The notes below the pieces were generated by a model. That model was not told the DNA's origin. It saw only the letters and a list, made by a program, of their open reading frames with translations, and ran no database searches. This document shows, piece after piece, positions 34,360 through 45,606 of a stretch of 64,000 nucleotides of DNA (the stretch's first letter is position 1; every line of letters starts with the position of its first letter). Position numbers and translations under genes: made by a program. The DNA comes from Takakia lepidozioides (lineage: Eukaryota; Streptophyta; Takakiopsida; Takakiales; Takakiaceae): positions 70,539,053 to 70,603,052 of the forward strand of contig CM060732.1 in NCBI GenBank assembly GCA_030704615.1, given 5' to 3'.

Positions 34360-35655
34360 GAAAGGTGCTAAGGGAGATCTTAGTGGCCTTTGCCCTGTCG
34401 AGAGAAATCTTTAGGATTTCTACCCAGTTTCTGGACAGTGGGGATCATCAACAAGGAGGACACTTGTGCAGCCAACAGCAGTTGAGAATGCTTCAGAAAT
34501 GGCTGAGAAATTGTTGGCTGGCAGCCCTCTTTGTCACTGAAACGTCCAGCCAAATCTTCAAAGGTTATCCATTCCATGTTGACACTCAAGACTTGCCTTT
34601 CAAGAACACCAACCCATCTCCTTCCCACGCTTCACCAACACCCACATAAGAATATACTGGTGGTCATCGCCTTCCAAGGAAATGAACAAGCCCTCCCTTT
34701 GCTCAATACTACTCTACCCTGCTGGCTAGCAACACAAACCTTTATCTGGATCTCCGGAAGACCACTAGCCGACTTACAGATGGACCGCAAGGAATGGCAG
34801 TGGAGCTTTCATCCTCCCCATCACCATTCTTTGCCTTTAATACAAAAAGGCCTCCTCTAGCCTCTCAAAGCATCAATCCTATCACAATAAGTGGAACAAC
34901 AGGTGGAGCCATTTCAACTTCCAAGAAGAGAACTGGAATTCCATATGGGGCACAATCTGTAACAAAACAAGACCAGCAGAGATAGGCGCAGCCTTTCTGT
35001 GGCAGATAGCAAACAGGGTTTTGAAAGTAGGTGAATGGTTGAACTTCAACAATGCCCTTCTCTGCAGATGTTGTCCGACAGTCGTAATGGAGACTCTGGA
35101 GCATTGCGTGCTCCACTATCATGCACCCTCAAGAATGTGGCCCTTGGTTACCTCTTTCTATCGAACATGGAATGAGATACATCTCTCTCATCTGATCATA
35201 CTATTTATAAACTATGACCAGAACACAAAGACAAAGGTTCTCCACTACCCGGTCTTCGATACCCTCAGAAGTTCCACCCTCTGGCACTTATGAAAAGCAA
35301 GATGCGATAAAACTAGGCTTTGCAAAAACATGCCCGATATCCTCTCTCATATTCCATATTTACCACCACTTGCAAATTGAAGCCAGGAAAGCTTGGAAAA
35401 AACTGTGTGCAAATATCGAAAGAGATCAACGCCAAGCAGGCCAGCTCCATGCTACCTTCGCATCGACTTGGGGGCGTGAAGGTATCATTTGCTTCAGCTC
35501 CTCCCCAGACCACTGTGTATGGAACAAGTTGCCCCCGAGGAGCTGGAGGGACATCAGTGGCACCGTCCACCGTCCACCGCTCGCCGGAGTTTGACAGAGA
35601 CGTCAATTGGAAAAACATCAAACAATCATCAAAGGCCTCCAAGCTCAACTTCCGC
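34360..35655 (+). pseudogene. L1-like LINE 3' part with zf-RVT domain
   Basis: 34990-35130 encodes FLWQIANRVLKVGEWLNFNN, a cysteine pair (LCRCCP) and ETLEHCVLHY, the reverse-transcriptase zinc-binding (zf-RVT) pattern of plant L1-like LINEs. 35370-35540 encodes ARKAWKKLCANIERDQRQAG and STWGREGIICFSS, parallel to the C-terminus of the LINE at 57.6-57.8 kb (SEARKAWLVLVTAIS..., NSWGKFGIFC). Frame changes near 34900 and 35290 show decay. No RT core is present in this copy. Confidence 0.75.
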
Positions 35656-35875
35656 TAATCATGTTCAATGATCAGGATTACATCATAAGTATGCATCATA
35701 GGCTATAAGTCGCTTCAGAAGCACGCAGGCTTAGCTTAGAAGCACCTTGACGAGTAACTCACCCCTTGGAATGCTTGTATTCAAAGGCCCATGACTTCTT
35801 AGTTCGTGTCTTACTCATGCTGAGTAGAATGGTTCCCCCCTTCACTGACTACTGTGTGTGCCTTATGGTGTAAAC

Positions 35876-36338
35876 TAGTGTTGGACCGGTATCAAGTTTT
35901 TTACATACCAGTTTGGTCCTAGTACTAGGCGTATCACAAAGTTTTCATACCAATCTGGTCTATATAATGGTGGATGTATATTTGTCCAAATACTGGTATG
36001 AGTATGAATATCATGACCACAATACCAGCTGGTATGAGGTATCAACTCTGGTATCATCCTTTATGTGTATTGTATTTATTTTCACTTGATATTTGCTATT
36101 TGATAAACTTGTAATTCAAGATGGCTTTAGAAGTAAATATACATAAATACAAATGTATAGACAAATGTACACATATATAATATGGTACACATACCAAAGT
36201 AAATGAGGTAGACTGCGGGGGAGTACTGGTATTGTGGCTGGTATGAAAAAACTGATACCAGCCTGGTCTGGTATCTAATACCAGTGCATATACCAGTACT
36301 TTATACCAGTCCCTCACCTATATATCAGTCTAACACTG
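35876..36338. mobile_element. hAT-type MITE with 8-bp target-site duplication
   Basis: A 463-bp AT-rich segment with termini TAGTGTTGGACCGGTAT (left) and, read inward from the right, CAGTGTTAGACTGATAT. It is flanked on both sides by the identical octamer GTGTAAAC (35868-35875 and 36339-36346). An 8-bp duplication and (C/T)AGTGTTGG ends are diagnostic of non-autonomous hAT elements. The interior repeats ggtat/atacc motifs many times, giving strong self-pairing. Confidence 0.88.
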
Positions 36339-36424
36339 GTGTAAACAGAGGCTTTAATTTTTTCCCTCCAATAATTGCACTAAATTTCCCATAGCACTGT
36401 CCCCTGTTATATATATATATATTA

Positions 36425-36900
36425 AGGGTAGCCTGTGCCGTTGGCCCAAGTGTCCAGTGTCATCTAGGTCCAAGTGTAATCCCCTATGTATCTAGAGACC
36501 CTCATGTTTGGGAGATCTAGGCCTAGGGTAGCCTGTGCCATTGGCCCATGTGTGAAGAATTGAAATCTGAGCCGAAGTGCAATCTCCTATGTATCCAAGT
36601 GTTTCTCCCATGTAGAGGCCCAAGTGCGACCTCGAGTGTCCAATATTGTCATCTAAGTCCAAATGCAATCCCTTATGTATCCAGAGACCCTCATGTTTGG
36701 GAGATCTAGGCCTAGGATAGCCTGTACCATTGGCACATGTGTGAAGAATTGAAATGTAAGCCCAAGTGCAATCTCGTATGTATCCAAGTGCGTCTCCTAT
36801 GTAGAGGCCCAAGTGCGGCCTCCAATGTCCACTGTCATCTAAGTCCAAGTGCAATCCCCTATGCATCCGGAGACCATTGCAGTTTGGGAGATCTCCACGT
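36425..36900. repeat. Tandem array of R2 units, about 187 bp each
   Basis: About 2.6 copies of a unit containing tagcctgtgccattggccc, tgtgtgaagaattgaaat, gcaatctcctatgtatccaa and gaccctcatgtttgggaga. Equivalent points lie near 36524 and 36711, giving a period of about 187 bp. Single R2 units occur at 37.44 kb, 44.40 kb and, inverted, near 9.2 kb. Confidence 0.85.
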
Positions 36901-37850
36901 CATTGTTCCAACAAAGCCCACTTTGCTATTTTTGCAATCTCCCCTGTCGAGGCTTAATATATTGATATATCCACTTTGCTATTTTTTCGCAAATTTTCAG
37001 CAACCAAAAGTACTTGAAATTCCAAATCTCCCACGTGAAGGGCCAATCACTGGTCCAGGAAAGCCCACTTTGTTATTTTTTTGCGAATTTTCAGCGACCA
37101 AAAGTACTTGAAATTCGACATCTCCCACACCGCATATCCAAAAATCATGAAGCCAGGCCGGTGCACCCCTCCTCGTCGAGGGATTTCCAATGGCACCAAG
37201 AATCGGGGTTGAGGCCTTGCGGTTCAGGACATCTCAACGTGACAAAACAAACAAACAAATTGGCTTGCTTCATATGGCTTGCTATTCTTCGTGAAATTCC
37301 ATATCCCCCACACCGCAAGTTCAAAAATCATGAGACCAAGCCTGTGCACCCCTCCTCGTCGAGGGCTTTCCAATGGTACCAAGCACCAGGGCTGGGCCCG
37401 CGGTTTGGGACATCTCAACGTGACAAAACAAAACAAAACAAACAAACTGTAGCCTGTGTGGTTGGCCCAAGTGTCCAATGTCATCTGAGTCCAAGTGCAT
37501 CAATATATGAAGCAAGCCATATCTAATCATTTTTTTTCCACAGAGCCTATGACCAGATTTCAACGAGAGACCTTTCCCTTCATATCTCTCATGTTGAGGC
37601 TCCAACCATTGTCCCATGAATGCCCACTTTGCTACTTTTCAGGAACTTCCAGACCAAAAGTACTTGAAATTCCACATCTCCCACACCGCAGGTCCAAAAA
37701 GCATGAGACCAAGCCCGTGCACCCCTCCTCATCGAGGGCTTTCCATTCCAACGGTACGAAGCACCTGCGTTGGGGCCTTGCGGTTTGGGACATCTCAACG
37801 TGACAAAACAAAACAAAACAAACAAAACAAGCCGCCAACCGCAAGAGGGT
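36901..37850 (+). repeat. Cluster of R1 retroposon-like repeats with (AAAAC)n tails
   Basis: At least three R1 copies start near 36915 (preceded by a short piece), 37055 and 37615, plus a 5'-truncated one near 37280. Shared blocks are aaagcccactttgctat, accaaaagtacttgaaattc, cctcctcgtcgagggctttc and ggtttgggacatctcaacgtg. Each complete copy ends in caaaacaaaacaaaacaaac. Other copies lie at 8.94-9.11 kb (-), 44.53-44.76 kb (+) and 55.04-55.19 kb (-). The A-rich simple-repeat tail indicates retroposition. No pol III boxes were seen, so the class is unsettled. Confidence 0.8.
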
Positions 37851-37899
37851 CTGTCCATTGAAGCAAAAAATTTGACAAGCTGCCACGTGGTTTAAAGAG

Positions 37900-38188
37900 C
37901 AATTTTAGACCAATCATACTCTTGACACGGTGTAAGGTCCATTGACCACATTTTATTTCTTTAAAATAAAAATAAAAATGAAAGGGACAGAGGCCCTTTT
38001 AATCAAATTAATTTAAACAAAGGTTCAAAAGGTGGAAAAAATAACCACCTAGGGAGGCCGTGGAGGCTAACAGAGGGGGACCTTCCCCGTTACCCTAGCG
38101 AACCTGCTAAGAAGAAGGGGAGAGAGAGAGAGAAGGCCTTGATTTGAGTAGCAGGGTCAATAATGCCTAGCACACCTTGTATTTTCTT
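37900..38188 (-). repeat. 3' untranslated tail of the minus-strand L1-like LINE
   Basis: On the minus strand this follows the RT frame. It includes gttagcctccacggcctcc and ggttattttttccacc, also found at 10.88-10.92 kb, and ends in an A/T-rich stretch around 37965-37980. The shared tail groups both loci into one LINE family. Confidence 0.5.
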
Positions 38189-39840
38189 CTAGCACAACTG
38201 CTCCCCGGAGAGCAACGCTCTTCTCACAGGTGCTGCCGTAGTGGCACCCCATATGAAGTTACGTAAGTGGGCCTTGATTTCCTTGACCATGGACTTGTCT
38301 GGATCCCACACCGCCGCGAAGTACCAGATAGAGTTGGAAAACACTTGGTTTGCCACTAGTGCCCTTCCCACAATTGATAGCATGGCTGCAGACCAGAAAG
38401 CGAGATTTCTTTTGAATCTTGTGATCACTGCTTTCCATGTGGTTTGCTGTAACATGTTTAGGCCTATCTGGTGACCCAGCAGAGTATGAGTATGTCCTTC
38501 ATGTAGCCAGTTTAAGCCCAGATTAGCTCCCCAGGCTTGACAGTGAGCAGTGCCTGCTCCATTACGTAGTAGAGACAGAATTCCCATAGATTTCCTCCAG
38601 TTGACCTTAAACCAAGAACCTAGGCAGAAAGTGTGAAGGGCTTGAAGTGCCCTGTCAACGTTGTTGCGTGTGGAGTTATCAAGGAGAAGGCAGGTGTCAT
38701 CTGCGTACATGGACAACTTGAGCATTTCTGTATGCAGGGTGGGCAGTTGAAGACCGAGAATATCTTGTCTTGATTCCAGCAAATGGCCAAGTGAATCCGC
38801 AGCGATGAGAAAGAGGAACGGGGCCAACGGGCAGCCCTGCCTCACAGATCTGGATATTGGGAAAGCCTTGGAAACCACCCCATTCACCATAACCTTGCTT
38901 GACGTTGAGTGTAGTAGAATGTGAACCCAGTCCAGGAAGGGCCCTGCCTGCCCTGTTCTTTGAAGAGCCCCCATCAGAAAACTCCAATCAATGGAATCAA
39001 AAGCCTTCTCAAAGTCAAGCATAAAAAATGCAAGCGGTTGATTGTTGAGTTCAGCTCTGTGAAGGGCCTCATGGGCCAGAAGATTGTTGTCAAGGATCAT
39101 TCGGTCCTTTAGGAAATCCGTCTGCTCTTTCCTAATGATCTTTGGCAACAGCGGTTGTAACCTCAATGCAAGGGCCTTTGCAATAATCTTGTATGTGCAA
39201 TTCAACAGGGTGATAGGGCGATAATTTGCTAAGCTTCCCTGTCTCCTTTTTTGAAAATGAGGGTGATAAGTCCTTGCGACATCTGTGAGGGCATCATCTT
39301 CTTCTGCAGAATGTCAGTCGCCATCATTAGGAAGTCCTCACCAATAGTTGGCCACAATGCCTTGAACAGCTCAATCGGAAGTCCGTCTAGACTAGGCAAT
39401 TTGTGAGAAGCCATGGAGTTCAATGCTTGACCTAGTTCCCTAGCGGTGAAAGAGGCTGCGAGACTGGCTTTATCCGACTGAGAGAGAGAACACGGAATGT
39501 GATGTAACAAGGTTTCAATGGCTGCCTTCCTCTGCTCTGTTGACTGCTGCCTTTCAAACAAAGTGTGAAAATATCTTTCAGCTATTGATGCCATGATTTT
39601 TGGTTTGTCAATGGTTTGACCTACTGAGTCTTTCAGAGCTAGAACCAGCATTGCGGCTCGTCTTTGCGCTGCCTTTACAAAGAAATACTTGGTCATCTTT
39701 TCCCCTTTAAGGGACCAATTCACCCCAGCCCTAGTCTTCATGAACTGCTCTTTGGCGTTTATTTGCAGTGGCTCTGGGACTGTCATGCCCCACACTTTCA
39801 GTATGGAGACATTCTGCCATGTCCCAACCTGCATTGTCAC
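38189..39840 (-). pseudogene. L1-like LINE reverse transcriptase, frameshifted and truncated at both ends
   Basis: The first half (39840-39229) has the pre-RT region (LKGEKMTKYFFVKAAQRRAA) and the start of RT (LPSLDGLPIELFKALW, LITLIFKKGDREA). A one-base loss near 39225 shifts the frame to LANYRPITLLNCTYKIIAKA, FMLDFEKAFDSIDWSF, SVRQGCPLAPFLFLIAADSL and the catalytic SMYADDTCLLLD. The sequence ends at 38189 in the connector. It shares RQGCPLAPFLF wording with the LINE at 55.5 kb. It has no endonuclease domain; the EN-only piece at 26.1-27.1 kb may be the same family. Confidence 0.88.
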
Positions 39841-39879
39841 TCTAGTGCTTCCTTGGGGTATGTTTCACTTTCAATTTCC

Positions 39880-40980
39880 AACGTCATTTGACTGTCATCA
39901 AGACACATTTTGGGCACCCTAAGAAGGTTGGGCCAACAGAAGTGTGGTGTGTACCATTGTTGGATATGAGCAAGCTTGACAGTCAAGCACATCTGTTCCA
40001 GACCATGATGAAACACAATGCTGAATGTGTAATGTTGCAAGATAAGAAGGAGTGCAACTCTTTGCGCCGTTTCTGGCTACGACTGGCAACTTTGCAACTT
40101 CTTACAAACAAGATTGGGGAATATTTCAAGTTGGCAGAGATCGCCCTGGTTCAAGTCCTTGGCTCTGTAGAAGATGAAAGATGTTTCAGTACAGTAAGCT
40201 TCATGAAGAACAAGCTCCGCAATCAACTCACGAATCATTTGAATTTGACTGTGAGAATGTATAGTCAATCATTTTATACACTACAGGATTTTCCATACGA
40301 TCAGGCCATCGCTAGCTGGAAAGAGAAGAAAATTCGCTATGACATGGATGTGTAGGCATTGAGCAGGTTTTCCAGATAAGTTATGTGGCTTTCTACATTA
40401 GGGTATGGCCTTGATGCCTGCATCTACAGTAGTCGAACTCGACACTTAATCAGATCATTCTACAGTTTTCCATATGCTTTAGCCTGCAATGATGCAGCCC
40501 TAGGATGTTCTCTGTTTAATTGTTGATTTGAACTTGTGCAATCGCGCATAGAACTAGGCATATAAACATCTTTACATAGTGCCTGCAGTTGAAAATGGAC
40601 ATTTGAGCAATCATTTCACTTCCAGTGCTACTTGTTCCAAGCTGTCAGCAATCTGTAGCGTTACGGCACTAGTGTATTGTATGCCATAGGTGGTAACTTC
40701 TGTGAGGCCTGGGCTGTAGGAATGTACTCATTAGGAGCTTCCATAATTGTGTTGTTGATTGTTGGTTCTTTCTCTATTATTAAGCCATTCTAGACCAATG
40801 CTCGCCTGTTCAGATGGACAGATTGAAGAAGTGCCACCTATTTTCTCAATTATAGAGGCCTTGCAGGTTGTAATTTGTGGATAAAATTGGTACCATGGTT
40901 GTGTTGTCCCCTGTTCACTCCACTTGGTCTGTTTATTGGCAGGGTTGTAAAGTCATGTGATAAAAAAAGAGGTTGGAAAT
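39880..40980 (+). pseudogene. hAT transposase C-terminal end (copy 2)
   Basis: The frame includes AECVMLQDKKECNSLRRFW, EIALVQVLGSVEDERCFSTV, SFMKNKLRNQLTNHLNLTVR and MYSQSFYTLQDFPYDQAIA, the hAT dimerisation domain. It matches 27262-28312 in the same orientation from about 39993 to 40978 but lacks the 66-bp segment present there. About 100 bp more of the coding region survives on the left (39890-39990). The transposase catalytic core is missing, so it cannot act. Confidence 0.83.
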
Positions 40981-41144
40981 TGGAATATGAAACTTCTTCA
41001 TGCATGTCTAGCCTACTCAGTTGCAGCACATGAATGTTTAGTGCGGAATATAATTGGACAGAGCCATGTGGCACCTCTTCCCCAATTTTCAGATAGTTGG
41101 AAGCTCATCTAGTATATACTCCGTGGCATTGGGCACCCACATGA

Positions 41145-42345
41145 GACAAGAGCGGGGTGCTTATTCTTTATTGCTGGATACGTGACAGCTATGGCCATTG
41201 GGAGTTTTCCCTCTTTTGCAGAGGACATGAAGGTACACAATTGATCTAACTCATCTAACTTCTTGGTCTCTGAGGTCCTCGGATCTCCTTCAATGTTGGC
41301 ACCTCTTTGACATAATTTTTCCACTTGAGATTGAGGGTTGGGGATTGTAATTAATCTGATTTATTTCCATTACTTGCAGTTTACATGCCTTCACTTGGGC
41401 TCTTTTGTTCATTTGCATGTATGTATGTTCTAGTTGCATTATAAGGATATTTCATAATGATGCTCATTGCCATCTGCAGGTGTTCACCCGAGAGAGACTC
41501 AACATGGCATGATGGAGTGGTTGTGTTTGTGATAGACAACTCAATCTCACCATTGCCATTTCTTTTCGTCACCTCATTTGTTCCAGTTGTCTACTTCAGG
41601 TATATTGATGTTGCACTTTCTCTACTCATATTATGTATATTTTCCTTTTTGAAGGAGCATCAGGCTTCAGCCCAGATTTTACTTTCTAGACCACCTCTAC
41701 ATAACAGTGTCCCCCCAACACAGAGGTGATATGTCCACTTATGAAGATAGGGTACCTTAAGGCGATTACAATTTTACAGGGTTAGGTGTGATTTTTATTT
41801 AGACATCTGGACCATCTCTCTCTATACTGGATAACAATCATATCTGTATATGGTTTAGTCTTGCAAAGAATCTCTTGCCATGAATAGGCTATGCTAAACA
41901 CTGTCTTTTAAGCCATGAATACTACGTGGAGGGAGTGGTGTTTCAACCGCTCAAGCTGAATTCATGTGCTTGCATGAGCAGGTTGTATTCCTTGTGGTGG
42001 CGGGCTCTTCTACCTAATTGACGATTTGCCAAAGCCTATGTGGCGCTACCCTCTCTCTTACATTGTTTTCCACATGTATGCCATACAGGTAAGAAGTACC
42101 CTTCCTCAGTGCTAAGTGATCGTTTTTTAAGTTTTATCAATCAATATTGTTTTGGTTCAGGAAAGTTCAATGTCTCTCAGTTGAAGTGTTGGTAATCTTG
42201 CAGGGAATGTTCAAGAACGACTTCCTTGGGCTGACTTTTGATAGCAATGATTCAGTTTTCCTACACGAAGACGATGAGACCACTGTGTGTGCACCACATA
42301 TATCGAATTTTCCTTCGTTTTTGTATCATTCTGACTTCTGAATCC
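41145..42345 (+). pseudogene. ABCG (WBC-type) half-transporter remnant, broken exons
   Basis: Four exon-like blocks with splice borders. The one ending at 41232 encodes GCLFFIAGYVTAMAIGSFPS then FAEDMK. The one at 41480-41599 encodes VFTRERLN, then after a 2-base insertion HDGVVVFVIDNSISPLPFLF. The one at 41982-42088 encodes GLFYLIDDLPKPMWRYPLSY then IVFHMYAIQ. The one from 42204 encodes GMFKNDFLGLTFDSNDSVF. These match the membrane domain of plant ABCG half transporters (GGFPSFIEDMKVF.RERLNGHYGV; F.LPNDLPKP.WRYP.SY). The ATP-binding domain and the exons between are missing, and the frame shifts at 41.50 and near 42.01 kb confirm a pseudogene. Lipid or cutin export is the family role. Confidence 0.82.
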
Positions 42346-42349
42346 ACAC

Positions 42350-44280
42350 CTAGGAAACCCTTGTTTCTTGAAAACTGGCCTGAAATTTACTATTGGTTTT
42401 TTTTTTCATTTCTGCAGGTCACTTATAGCCTCGAGTAGGGTCTGAGAGGAGCAATGAAATGTGAGGTAACTCTTATATGTAGACCTTGAGAATTTGTCAC
42501 CTGGCATGCCCACTTGTGCTTGCAATTCTGTAGGGTATACTTAAGTACCACTTCAAATGAAAATGCACATAGACTCATTTCTACTTGAAAGGATTAGTTT
42601 TTTTCTTCCTTAAAACACATAACCAATATCACTCAAGCTCCTAGCTTGGTATGCAATGCATAATGCATGAAATCTCCAGGGGAGTGGTAGGTCACCTAAA
42701 GGGGCAATGAAGGCTTGGGATGCTCTATAGCTTGGTAGTGTGGCACTCCACGCGGTCCATCTTGGTACCCGTCAATGGTAGTCCACCTCCAACTCTCATA
42801 CACGACTCTAAGACAATCTCCTCATTTTGATGCTTCACAAACTCCTCCTTGACCAAAAGCAAATGGCGTCAAGGCCTACAATGAGCTAGACACCTTGCCT
42901 TAGTTCTAGAAAACACACCTTCCTAAACTAGAGAGCTTCAAGCTCCACTCTCTAGGACCTAGGCTCCCTCTAGCAAACTAAACTACAACAAAACAAGAGC
43001 AAAGCAAATAAATGAACTAGGTGAAGAAACAAAGAAGCCTTGCCCTTCTTTTATACTCTTTTTGGGGCTCTTAAATTATTGTAGGATAGTCTTAAACTAT
43101 TATAAACTAGAGGGAGACATTAAAAAAAAAACCCCTACTAAAATAGAATAAACAAATATTTGGATGGAACTCATCCGGGAGACCAGTCAAAAGGTTCTTC
43201 CTCATCCTCTTTGACCACTAGGTGGCGGTTAACATCCCAAACTCCCCTAGGGCGAATTTGAGTCGTTTCATCCAATGAAATACATAGAAATCATTTAAAT
43301 CGGTCGTCGCAAGTGCCGTAGGCCTTGTAATTCGGTGTCGCTGCTAACCTTAACCATAAATCACAACACTTGGTGATAAATTATGATTAGGTGCTCCGTA
43401 AGTGCCTCTAAATTCTCAGGTCAATCGAAGTAGAAAAATCATTTCCAAACGCCGTGGATCCGTCGTATCGGAAGTTCGCTGCTTCCTTGGAAAAACATCA
43501 TAATGGTGATGCCCCTGGAGTTCTTGACCCCGCCACTTGATCATATAAGCTTGGAAGTCATCTCCAACTACCCTTCCGCACCGTTGGCTTGGCCACGCTT
43601 CGCTCCAAAGTCGTCCGTTCTGCCGTCATTCCGATGCAGCATCCTACTGTTATTGCGATATTTCATCGCTATACAATTCCTACTATAAATTGCCTAGTGC
43701 TCTCACTGTGTAATCCTACTGGATAAGAGAAGAGGAATAATAGACCGATCGCAACCCGTCCTTACAGTCGCCCTCGTACGGTTCAAACACCTAAACTTGC
43801 TACACCAGGGTATATTAATATACTCACCCAACATTGGTCTGGACCCGACACCCCACTCGATGCTCGTCTCAGCCTTAATCTAAATTCCTTAGTGTTTCAC
43901 CAGTGGTTCCCTAAATAACTAACAACTTATTATGTATTGGAAGTACAATGCCGAAACTGCCTGGCTAAAGATAAAAAAAAAGATCTGAAAATAAAATTGT
44001 ACCCATTTATGCATCTACACAGTGCTCTTAGTTACTCAGTTCTCTTCTTAATAATGAGTTCTAGTTCTCAACTGCTATTTTTTAGTGCAGTTGATCTGGT
44101 AGATTCTTGGTGCAATCTGTGTCTCCTGCTCTTCTCCCCCTTGACATGGTCTTCTGGCTCTGAGTGGAACATCTATTCTCTACCTTCATGGCTAATTGTA
44201 AGGTTATTTTTTCCTTACTATTAATAAAATTTCCAGGGCTACAATCCCCCTGTTCATTTCATTTTTTATTTTTTTTAAAG
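42350..44280. other. Unassigned region, probably decayed repeats
   Basis: No gene was recognised. 42660-43060 is a low-complexity-looking stretch (gagcttcaagctccactctc, aacaaaacaagagcaaagc) that might be an old LTR or leader. 44205-44235 has ggttattttttcc with tattaataaaatttcc, like the LINE tail near 11.04 kb. Confidence 0.35.
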
Positions 44281-44770
44281 ATTTCTACGTTCATGTCAGT
44301 TTAACTAGGACCTACTATCATGTTCAATAAGAAACACTATTGATACTGTAGGTCAAAGAAGCTGGTTGGAATTGTGTCCTCTCTTCAATAGTATCGTACT
44401 AGGGGTAGCCTGTGTTGTTGGCCCAAGTGTCCCAAGTGCAATCCCCATATCCAAGTGGGTCTCCTAGGCCCATGTGTGAAGAATCTATTTGTTTTCCCTG
44501 AATTTATTCAGTAGTACTATATCGGCCAGTCATTGCTAAAGGAAAGCCTACTTTGCTAATTTTCACGAATTTCCGGCGACCAAAAGTACTTGAAATTCCA
44601 TATCTCCCACACCGCAAGTCCAAAAATCATGAGACTAGCCGGTGCACCTTCATTGAAGGTTTGCCAACGCTACCAAGCACCAGAGCTGGGGCCTTGTGGT
44701 TTGGGAGATCTCAACGCTACAAAACTAACTAAGTAACTACGTTGCTTCATATTATATTGATGTTAAATAG
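44281..44770 (+). repeat. Composite repeat: 11.35-kb match, R2 unit and R1 copy
   Basis: 44281-44345 matches 11345-11420. 44360-44480 carries ggaattgtgtcctctcttca and the R2 unit (tagcctgtgttgttggccc). 44530-44740 is an R1 copy (aaaagtacttgaaattcc, cacaccgcaagtccaaaaat) with a worn tail (aaaactaactaagtaac). The block from ggaattgtgtcc to R1 is the inverse of 9.27-8.94 kb. Confidence 0.75.
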
Positions 44771-44931
44771 ATTAAAATTATATACAAATTTTAAAATGGG
44801 GAGCTGGCCTTGTAATTCATATTAGAATTGCGTCTTGCATATATTGATGTTAAATAGATGAAATTTATATACAAATTTTAAAATAGAAAGGGAGAGCTGG
44901 CCTTGTAATTCATATTAGAATTGCGTCTTGG
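44754..44931. repeat. Two-copy tandem duplication, about 86-92 bp unit
   Basis: The unit runs from atattgatgttaaatagat through tatacaaattttaaaat to gaattgcgtcttg and occurs twice in succession, the second with a few extra bases (agaaagg). Confidence 0.85.
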
Positions 44932-45049
44932 AGAAAATTGTGAAAGCACAATCCATCACTCGCTTTCCACTTAGATAGGGAATCTGTACTGACCCAGGGC
45001 TTTCACACACAAAGTATGAAACTCTATGACCATCAAACAGACGTTTGTG

Positions 45050-45606
45050 TTATGTATCTCCCAGTGATTGCTCTAAAGGCACCATCATATACGCATCTGC
45101 CAGTCTTACCAAGTTCTTAGAAGTGAGGAAGAAGTGTCGCTTTGGGAATATCCCTAATTGTTATAATGCAGCAGATTAGCCCTCCCATTACCTGAATATT
45201 GGCCTACCCACAAGTGTGTTTGTAGTTTAATTTTGGCAACTCATTGTAAGCATCCAATATTGAAAGTCAATTCAAGTGTGGCATGACAATCCCAGAACCA
45301 CTTCAAATCTTACTACCGATACACAATGTTAGGCATAATATCACTACACTCTTCAAAGGAGAGAGTGGCAGTAAGCCCATAACATATACAGAGTTATTTG
45401 CAGGTCACCCACCGAGTTTATTTCTGGGTCTTTTTCCCTCGTCCTAACTTCTCTCCATTTCGTTGCCTTGTTCTTGAAACAACTTGAAAATTTTGGTTGT
45501 AAGGATAAGTTCATAAGACTAGTGATTTACTGGTGCTATATTCTCAATGGATAGTGAGATGAAGGACATGCAGTCACCCCAAAGACTTCTCAGTATCTGA
45601 GCACAA
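45050..45606. repeat. Inverted counterpart of 14.99-15.45 kb
   Basis: Lies downstream of the minus-strand 2OGD pseudogene and matches the downstream flank of the intact gene in reverse: taatgcagcagattag, gtggcatgacaatccc, ggagagagtggcagtaa and atttgcaggtcaccc. Confidence 0.75.

Noticed and set aside
35700-35875. Polyadenylation or gene end near 35.8 kb
   Set aside because: No coding sequence ends there apart from LINE debris.
36425-37850. CRISPR-like array
   Set aside because: Units are about 187 bp or retroposon copies, with no short repeat-spacer pattern, and this is plant nuclear DNA.
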